Position numbers and translations under genes: made by a program | DNA from: Streptomyces sp. H27-C3 | GTDB taxonomy: Bacteria; Actinomycetota; Actinomycetes; Streptomycetales; Streptomycetaceae | Reading direction: 5' to 3' | DNA: 64,000 bases | NCBI RefSeq assembly: GCF_030063415.1 | Contig: NZ_JASITA010000016.1 | Span: 1 to 64,000, forward strand | Shown here: piece by piece, positions 58,221 to 64,000 of the stretch | Layout of the letters: every line of letters starts with the position of its first letter | Position numbering within the stretch: the stretch's first letter is position 1 | The notes under the pieces: generated by a model | What the model saw: the letters and a program-made list of their open reading frames with translations, nothing else | Databases searched by the model: none | Told to the model about the DNA's origin: nothing

Positions 58221-58763
58221 ATGACCACGCTTGTCTGCACCAGCGCATCCAAGGCAGCGACGCCGACGCCCTATCCCTCGTTCTCGACGTACGTACGAGC
58301 CCGGGGGCCGGTGCTGCTGCGCACGGCCCGCTCGCTCACCGCGAACCCGTGCGATGCGGAGGACTTGCTGCAGACCGCGCTCACCAAGACCTATGTCGCC
58401 TGGGACCGCATCGAGGACCACCGAGCCCTCGACGGCTACGTCCGCCGCGCCCTGCTCAACACCCGCACCTCGCAGTGGCGCAAGCGCAAGGTCGACGAGT
58501 TCGCCTGCGAGGAACTGCCCGAGCCCGAGGCTGTCCCGGCCACCGACCCCGCCGAGCAGCAGGTGCTGCACGACGCGATGTGGCGTGCGGTCATAAAGCT
58601 GCCGGAACGCCAGCGCGCGATGGTCGTCCTGCGCTACTACGAGGATCTGAGCGAGGCCCGGACGGCCGAGGTGCTCGGGGTGTCCGTCGGCACGGTCAAG
58701 AGTGCGGTGTCCCGCGCGCTCGGCAAGCTCCGCGAGGACCCGGAGCTGGCGACGGTCCGCTGA
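58221..58763 (+). CDS. ECF-type RNA polymerase sigma factor (SigE-family annotation)
   Basis: Group 4 sigma factor of 180 residues. Region 2 reads TARSLTANPCDAEDLLQTALTKTYVAWDRI. Region 4 reads LPERQRAMVVLRYYEDLSEA and EVLGVSVGTVKSAVSRALGKL (HTH). No anti-sigma gene is adjacent. ATG 58221 follows GGACCT. The sequence does not show what activates it. Downstream there is a short repeat region before the acyl-CoA synthetase. Confidence 0.92.
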   Translation: MTTLVCTSASKAATPTPYPSFSTYVRARGPVLLRTARSLTANPCDAEDLLQTALTKTYVAWDRIEDHRALDGYVRRALLNTRTSQWRKRKVDEFACEELPEPEAVPATDPAEQQVLHDAMWRAVIKLPERQRAMVVLRYYEDLSEARTAEVLGVSVGTVKSAVSRALGKLREDPELATVR

Positions 58764-58790
58764 TTGCACGGGAATCGCGGGATTTCCCGG

Positions 58791-58859
58791 ACCGCACCGG
58801 ACCGCACCGGACCGCACCGGACCCGTACTCCCGAATTGCTCCCGAATTACTCCCGAAAC
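58791..58859. repeat. Short tandem repeats between sigma factor and acyl-CoA synthetase
   Basis: ACCGCACCGG is repeated three times exactly (58791-58820), then CTCCCGAATT occurs in slightly varied form three times (58829-58859). They lie in the 171-base gap, so expression of the synthetase could vary by slippage; this is inference. Confidence 0.75.
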
Positions 58860-58934
58860 TAGTGACATACCGAGTGGTACGTGCGCAGAATCAGCGCAAC
58901 CTTACTGCCGCGTAGCGCCCACCGGGAGGACGCC

Positions 58935-60587
58935 GTGCTGAGCACCATGCAGGACGTACCACTGACCGTGACCCGCATTCTGAATCATGGAATGACGATC
59001 CACGGTCGCTCACAGGTCACCACTTGGACCGGTGAGAGCGAGCCGCAGCGCCGCAGCTTCGCCGAGGTCGGCGAGCGTGCGGGCCGCCTCGCGAACGCCC
59101 TGCGCGACGAACTCGGAGTCGTCGGCGACCAGCGCGTCGCGACGCTCATGTGGAACAACGCCGAGCACGTGGAGGCGTATCTCGCGATCCCCTCCATGGG
59201 CGCCGTGCTCCACACCCTCAATCTGCGGCTGCCCGTCGAGCAGCTGATCTGGATCGTCAACCACGCGGCCGACCGCGTCGTTATCGCCAACGGCTCCCTG
59301 CTGCCACTGCTCGCGCCGATCCTCCCGCACCTGCCGACCATCGAGCATGTGATCGTGTCGGGCCCCGGCGACCGTTCGCTCCTCGACGGTGTCGCGCCGA
59401 ACGTGCGGGTGCACGAGTACGAGACGCTGATCGCGGACCGTCCTTCCACGTACGACTGGCCCGAGCTGGACGAGCGCACTGCCGCCGCCCTCTGCTACAC
59501 CTCGGGCACCACCGGCGACCCCAAGGGCGTCGTCTACTCGCACCGGTCCATCTACCTGCACTCGATGCAGGTCAACATGGCCGAGTCGATGGGGCTGACG
59601 GACCGGGACACCACCCTCGTGGTCGTGCCCCAGTTCCACGTCAACGCCTGGGGCCTGCCGCACTCCACCTTCATGACCGGCGTCAACATGCTCATGCCGG
59701 ACCGCTTCCTGCAGCCTGCCCCGCTGGCCGAGATGATCGAGCGCGAGAAGCCGACGCACGCGGCGGCCGTCCCCACGATCTGGCAGGGCCTGCTCGCCGA
59801 GGTCACCGCCAACCCGCGCGACCTGTCCTCCATGGTGACCGTGACCATCGGCGGCGCGGCCTGCCCGCCGGCCCTCATGGAGGCGTACGACAAGCTCGGT
59901 GTGCGGCTCTGTCAGGCCTGGGGCATGACGGAGACCTCACCGCTCGGCACCATGGCCAACCCGCCCGCCGGTCTCACCGCCGACGAGGAGTGGCCGTACC
60001 GCATCACCCAGGGCCGCTTCCCGGCCGGCGTCGAGGCCCGGCTGATGGGCCCCGCGGGCGAGACCCTCGCCTGGGACGGCGAGTCGGCCGGTGAGCTGGA
60101 GGTGCGCGGTGCCTGGATCGCGGGCGCGTACTACGGCGGCGCCGGCGGCGAGGACTTCAAGCCCGACGACAAGTTCAGCGAGGACGGCTGGCTCAAGACC
60201 GGCGACGTCGGCGTGATCAGTACCGACGGCTTCCTCACCCTCACCGACCGGGCCAAGGACGTCATCAAGTCCGGCGGCGAATGGATCTCCAGCGTCGAGC
60301 TGGAGAACGCGCTGATGGCCCACCCGGACGTGGCGGAAGCGGCGGTCGTCGCCGTGCCCGACGACAAGTGGGGCGAGCGGCCCCTGGCGACGGTGGTGCT
60401 GAAGGAGGGGGCGACCGCGGGCTACGAGGAGCTGAAGTCGTTCCTGGACGGCAAGATCGCGAAGTGGCAACTGCCGGAGCGCTGGGCGATGATCCCGGCG
60501 GTCCCGAAGACCAGCGTGGGCAAGTTCGACAAGAAGGTGATCCGCAAGCAGTACGCGGCAGGCGAGCTGGACGTCACGCGGCTCTGA
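58935..60587 (+). CDS. Fatty-acyl-CoA synthetase (AMP-binding, FadD-like)
   Basis: Adenylate-forming ligase of about 550 residues that activates fatty or steroid-side-chain acids as CoA thioesters. The P loop is YTSGTTGDPKGVVYSHRS. The core motif is QAWGMTETSPLG, and the A8-like region is DGWLKTGDVGVISTDGFL. The C-terminal catalytic Lys region is PKTSVGKFDKKVIRKQ. GTG 58935 is set by GGGAGGA, and longer open frames upstream lack support. It may supply CoA esters for the igr-like operon, though the two genes between break continuity. Confidence 0.93.
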   Translation: MLSTMQDVPLTVTRILNHGMTIHGRSQVTTWTGESEPQRRSFAEVGERAGRLANALRDELGVVGDQRVATLMWNNAEHVEAYLAIPSMGAVLHTLNLRLPVEQLIWIVNHAADRVVIANGSLLPLLAPILPHLPTIEHVIVSGPGDRSLLDGVAPNVRVHEYETLIADRPSTYDWPELDERTAAALCYTSGTTGDPKGVVYSHRSIYLHSMQVNMAESMGLTDRDTTLVVVPQFHVNAWGLPHSTFMTGVNMLMPDRFLQPAPLAEMIEREKPTHAAAVPTIWQGLLAEVTANPRDLSSMVTVTIGGAACPPALMEAYDKLGVRLCQAWGMTETSPLGTMANPPAGLTADEEWPYRITQGRFPAGVEARLMGPAGETLAWDGESAGELEVRGAWIAGAYYGGAGGEDFKPDDKFSEDGWLKTGDVGVISTDGFLTLTDRAKDVIKSGGEWISSVELENALMAHPDVAEAAVVAVPDDKWGERPLATVVLKEGATAGYEELKSFLDGKIAKWQLPERWAMIPAVPKTSVGKFDKKVIRKQYAAGELDVTRL

Positions 60588-60616
60588 TTCCGCCCTCTGC
60601 GGGCGACCGCTGAACG

Positions 60617-60678
60617 GACGGCAGAAGGGCCCCGCGACGACCACTAGACCTCAGGCGGTGCGGGGCCCTTCTGCCGTC
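60617..60678. terminator. 19-bp bidirectional terminator
   Basis: The 19 bases 60617-60635 (GACGGCAGAAGGGCCCCGC) are exactly inverted at 60660-60678 around a 24-base loop. It lies between the convergent acyl-CoA synthetase and the large hybrid protein and is the strongest hairpin in the window. Confidence 0.9.
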
Positions 60679-60704
60679 TCACGCGATGTTCGCGTACGTA
60701 CGGC

Positions 60705-63700
60705 TCAGTTGGTGCCGATCTTCGCCAACAGGTCCACGATGCGGCCCTGCACATCGCTGCTGGTGGAGCGCTCGGCGAGGAAGAGGACCGTCTCGCCGGA
60801 GGCGAGCCGGGGGAGCTCGTTCTCGCTGAGGCCGGCCGAGGTGTAGACGACCAGCGGGGTGCGGTTCAACTGCCCGTTCGCACGCAGCCAGTCCACGATC
60901 CCGGCGCGCCTGCGGCGTACCTGCATCAGGTCCATCACCACCAGGTTCGGTCGCATCTGCGTCGCCAGCGTGACGGCCTCGGTGTCGGTCGCCGCGCGCG
61001 CGACCTGCATGCCGCGCCGCTCCAGCGTCGCCGTCAGCGCGAGCGCGATCTCCTCGTGCTCCTCGATGAGCAGCACGCGTGACGGGTGCTGCTCACTGTC
61101 GCGCGGCGCGAGCGCCTTCAGCAGTACGGCGGGATCGGCGCCGTACGCCGCTTCGCGCGTCGCCTGCCCAAGCCCGGCCGTGACCAGCACCGGGACCTCG
61201 GCGGCGACGGCCGCCTGGCGCAGGGACTGGAGCGCGGTACGGGTGATCGGCCCGGTCAGCGGGTCGACGAACAGGGCCGCGGGGAAGGCGGCGATCTGCG
61301 CGTCGACCTCCTCACGGGAGTGCACGATCACCGGGCGGTAGCCGCGGTCGCTGAGCGCCTGCTGGGTGGAGACGTCGGGGGCCGGCCAGACCAGCAGACG
61401 GCGAGGGTTGTCGAGCGGCTCGGGGGGCAGCTCGTCGTCGACGGGCCGCGGCTGGGGCCGGTTGGCCACCTCCACGGCGCCGTTGGGCCCGTCCAGCGGC
61501 TCGGGGCCTTCGGAGCCCTCGTCCGGTGCTCCTATGGCGTACGCACGCCCCTCGGCCTGCGCCGACAGGCGCTGCTGGGGCGGGCCCTGGGGGTGCGGGC
61601 GGGGGGCGGTGGGCTCGTCCGGCGCGGAGGTCTCGGCGGACGGGGACGCCGGGGACGGCTCCGCCTGCTGCCGCTCGGAGAGCTTGCGGCGACGACCGGA
61701 GCCGAGCGTCTGGTTCTGCTGCTGGGCGATCTGCTGTGCGAAGGGCATGCCCTGCCCGAGGGTGCGCACGCTGAACGCGCGCCCCTGCGTCGAGTCGGCG
61801 GGCACCGGCGCGGGTGTGGGAGCCTCGGCGGGCAGCGCCTGGGCCGGGGGCAACGGCAGTGCGGCGTGCGGCCGCGGGTGTGCGGGGGCGGGTGTGGGCG
61901 TAGATGCGGGGGCGAACGGGTTGGCGTTCCTGCTGTTCTCGTCCTCCTCGTCTCCGTCCTCGTCGTCCCCGTGCGCGTCCCCGCTCGCCGACGCGGGCCA
62001 GGTCTGCGTCGACCCGACCGCCGTGGTGGTGGCCCCGACGGGGGCCGTACCGCCTGCCGCGGCCCAGCTCCGGGGCGCGCCGACAGCGGCGTCGTGGAGG
62101 TGCGCGTCGGGTGCGTCCGGGGCCTCGTGCGGGTCCTGGGCGTCCTGTGCTGCTTGGGCGTCCTGTGCTGCTTGGGCGTCCTGAGCCGCCTGTGCGTCCT
62201 GAGCCGCCTGGGCGATCTGTGTGGCCTGTGCGTTCTGCGGCTCGGCGTCGTCGGGGAGTTGGGGGGACCGTGCGGGCTGCTGCGGCCCGTCCTGGCGCGC
62301 CCTGCGCCGCCCCGTCGGGTTGGCCACCGGATGCGGCTGCGGCGGGGTGTGGTCGGCGCCGGGATCGGACCGTACGGCGTCATGGCGACCCGGCAGCGAG
62401 GCGTCCGCCGCACCGGCCGTCGGCGGCACCCGGTCGGCCTCGGCCGGAGGCAACGCGAACGCGATCCGCGCACCGCCCTGCGCCTGGCCCTGGCCTTCGC
62501 CGGTCCGCTCCTGAGCCGGGGCGAGCGCCCTGCGGGCACGCCGTCCGGCCGCCTGCTGTTGCTGCGGGGTGTGCTGCTGCTGGGCGTTGCTCCCGGCGGA
62601 GGGCGCGGCAGGGAGGGCGGGGAGCGCGCGGGGGCCCTCGTACGCCCCCTCCGCACCACGCCGTGCGCGGCGCCCTGTCGGGCTCGGCGCATCGGTGGGC
62701 ACGCCCTGGGGCGGTACCGTCTCGCCGAGCGCCGCGCGCCCGGTGCCGTGCGCCCCCTCGGCGGCTGTCACGACGGAACCCTCGGAAGGCGCCGGGACCC
62801 GGCCGGCGGGGGCGATGGCGCGCAGCTCCACGTCACTGCCGACCCCGCCGCCGCTGCCGGCGCCCGTCGGCACCTCGACCTGGCTGGGCCGGCCACGCCT
62901 GCGACCCGTGCCTCCTGAGGCGGAGCCGGGCCCGGGGCCGTCGCCCGAGTTCTGGGCCGGAATGCGCTCCTGCTGACCGCCACCGGACTCGTCCGGCGCA
63001 CCGCGGCGAGCCCTGCGTCGACCGGTCGGCGGGACCTGTTCCCCGTCGGCACCGACAGCGGGGTTCTCGCCCGGCCGCCCGTTTTGGCCGTCCTCTGCGC
63101 TCGCGCCGCTGTCGTGCTGCCCGTTGCCGAGGAACGCTTCGGTGGAGGCCCGCCGGGCACGCCGTCCGGCCCCGTCCGTGCCCGTCTGCTGTCCGGGTAG
63201 GTGCGCCGATACGGGAGCGTCGTCCCGGCCCGTGGGCTGCGGCACCGCGACAGCGACCGTCCCCGCACCGTCGCCGATGGGCACTTCGAGTACGTACGCA
63301 CTCCCGCCCATACCCGGCACCTCGTGCGTCTGCAGCACTCCACCGTGCGCCTGCACGATGCCCCGCACGATGGGCTCGTGCACCGGGTCTCCCCCGGCGT
63401 GCGGCCCGCGTACCTCGATACGTACGACCTCACCGCGCTGCGCCGCCGCGACCACGATCGTCGAGTCCAGGTACCCGCCACCGGCCGGTGCTGCGGGCGC
63501 TTTGCCCGTCGAGTCGACCCCGGCCACATCGGCGACCAGATGCGCGAGCGCCTTCGCCAGCCGTACGGCGTCCACCTCGGCCTCTATTGGCGGCGCGTGC
63601 ACGGCGAACTGCGCACGGCCCGGCCCGATCAGCTCGATCGCACCTTCCACGCCGGCCGCCACGACCGCGTCGAGCAGCACCTTCTTCTTGTCCAGCCGCG

Positions 63701-64000
63701 CCGTGCCCGCCATGAGCCGCTGGAAGCCGAGCACATTGTCGACGAGGGTGGTCATCCGGGCGTACCCGGCGGCCAGGTGGTGCAGGATCTGATTCGCCTC
63801 GGGCCACAGCTGGCCCGCCGGGTCGGCGGCGAGCGTCCCCAGCTCGCCGCGCAGCTCCTCCAGCGGCCCGCGCAGCGAGTCACCCAGGACGGCGGTCAGC
63901 TGGGCCTGCCGGCCGGCCATCTCCTCGTACCGCGAGGTCTCCCGGTCGAGCACCTCGGCGTGCTTTTCGATCAGTTCGTCACGGATCTGGGCTTCCCGTG
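60705..64000 (-). CDS. Large ATPase/receiver hybrid protein (partial, runs off the right edge)
   Basis: At least 1098 residues, with the N-terminus outside the window. The visible N-terminal part has a coiled-coil and dimerisation-like segment (RETSRYEEMAGRQAQLTAVL), then a HATPase_c-like region (DAVRLAKALAHLVADVAG, VRGIVQAHGGVLQTHEVPG) without a phospho-acceptor His seen here. About 600 residues of Pro/Ala/Gln/Arg-rich linker follow, with recurring GRRARR motifs and an AQDAQAAQD repeat. The C-terminus holds two receiver-like domains. The last keeps the phospho-acceptor Asp (VVMDLMQ) and YTSAG, but the usual Lys region is replaced (VLFLAERS). It may be a cytosolic scaffold; its signal is unknown. 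Confidence 0.85.
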   Translation of the reverse strand, partial: REAQIRDELIEKHAEVLDRETSRYEEMAGRQAQLTAVLGDSLRGPLEELRGELGTLAADPAGQLWPEANQILHHLAAGYARMTTLVDNVLGFQRLMAGTARLDKKKVLLDAVVAAGVEGAIELIGPGRAQFAVHAPPIEAEVDAVRLAKALAHLVADVAGVDSTGKAPAAPAGGGYLDSTIVVAAAQRGEVVRIEVRGPHAGGDPVHEPIVRGIVQAHGGVLQTHEVPGMGGSAYVLEVPIGDGAGTVAVAVPQPTGRDDAPVSAHLPGQQTGTDGAGRRARRASTEAFLGNGQHDSGASAEDGQNGRPGENPAVGADGEQVPPTGRRRARRGAPDESGGGQQERIPAQNSGDGPGPGSASGGTGRRRGRPSQVEVPTGAGSGGGVGSDVELRAIAPAGRVPAPSEGSVVTAAEGAHGTGRAALGETVPPQGVPTDAPSPTGRRARRGAEGAYEGPRALPALPAAPSAGSNAQQQHTPQQQQAAGRRARRALAPAQERTGEGQGQAQGGARIAFALPPAEADRVPPTAGAADASLPGRHDAVRSDPGADHTPPQPHPVANPTGRRRARQDGPQQPARSPQLPDDAEPQNAQATQIAQAAQDAQAAQDAQAAQDAQAAQDAQDPHEAPDAPDAHLHDAAVGAPRSWAAAGGTAPVGATTTAVGSTQTWPASASGDAHGDDEDGDEEDENSRNANPFAPASTPTPAPAHPRPHAALPLPPAQALPAEAPTPAPVPADSTQGRAFSVRTLGQGMPFAQQIAQQQNQTLGSGRRRKLSERQQAEPSPASPSAETSAPDEPTAPRPHPQGPPQQRLSAQAEGRAYAIGAPDEGSEGPEPLDGPNGAVEVANRPQPRPVDDELPPEPLDNPRRLLVWPAPDVSTQQALSDRGYRPVIVHSREEVDAQIAAFPAALFVDPLTGPITRTALQSLRQAAVAAEVPVLVTAGLGQATREAAYGADPAVLLKALAPRDSEQHPSRVLLIEEHEEIALALTATLERRGMQVARAATDTEAVTLATQMRPNLVVMDLMQVRRRRAGIVDWLRANGQLNRTPLVVYTSAGLSENELPRLASGETVLFLAERSTSSDVQGRIVDLLAKIGTN

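Overview
The window is chromosomal DNA from a high-GC actinomycete, almost certainly Streptomyces or a close relative. The reasons are third-position GC bias, frequent GTG starts, many 4-base stop/start overlaps, mycothiol-dependent enzyme families, F420-type oxidoreductases, an Ltp2/ChsH-type cluster, a DyP/Sco copper locus and rare TTA codons. The order kptA, twin ABC pairs, Cof-type HAD, serS, pheA, copper locus, pepP, HtrA protease, tRNA-Ser matches, from memory, a conserved core segment on one side of the Streptomyces origin. No species can be named.

Layout. 0.2-7.5 kb: GAF histidine kinase, secreted M23 peptidase, HAD phosphatase, LLM-type oxidoreductase, mycothiol-family isomerase and the RNA 2'-phosphotransferase kptA. 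7.6-12.3 kb: a minus-strand operon (M24 peptidase, EphD-like hydrolase-SDR fusion, PF10118 protein) ending in a MerR regulator. 12.6-16.2 kb: two ATPase-permease pairs. 16.4-17.3 kb: two gene remnants joined tail to tail. 17.3-21.9 kb: GntR regulator, HAD phosphatase, serS, a 637-base gap with a cluster of DnaA-box-like sites, and pheA. 22-28 kb: copper-handling genes (YcnI, Sco, PCuAC, CopC-CopD, DyP peroxidase). 28-38.5 kb: small ATP-binding proteins, pepP, a PP2C phosphatase, a prim-pol-like protein, a SEC-C protein, a glycerophosphodiesterase and an HtrA protease, ending at tRNA-Ser(TGA).

38.6-49.2 kb is the accessory part. A 57-base copy of the 3' part of tRNA-Ser is repeated directly at both ends and encloses a tyrosine integrase, so this is a tRNA-targeted genomic island of about 10.6 kb. 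An IS701-family element with clean ends and a CTAG duplication has landed beside the integrase. The cargo holds a compact set not recognised as a described system: a 51-residue peptide gene, a JmjC-type cupin oxygenase, an overlapping aldo/keto reductase, a small-molecule kinase, two small proteins, an HTH-TPR regulator with a strong palindrome in its divergent promoter, a NUDIX hydrolase and a divergent tRNA-Trp(CCA)-like gene. The working hypothesis is a peptide-modifying (RiPP-like) or peptide-signalling cassette.

49.3-64 kb returns to ordinary chromosome: a flavoprotein, a prim-pol protein, a small secreted Asn/Gly-rich protein, a five-gene operon resembling the mycobacterial igr cholesterol side-chain operon (two acyl-CoA dehydrogenases, ChsH2-like, ChsH1-like, Ltp2-like), a secreted DUF1906 protein with a long Ala-Pro repeat, an ECF sigma factor, an acyl-CoA synthetase, and a very large ATPase/receiver hybrid protein that runs off the right edge.
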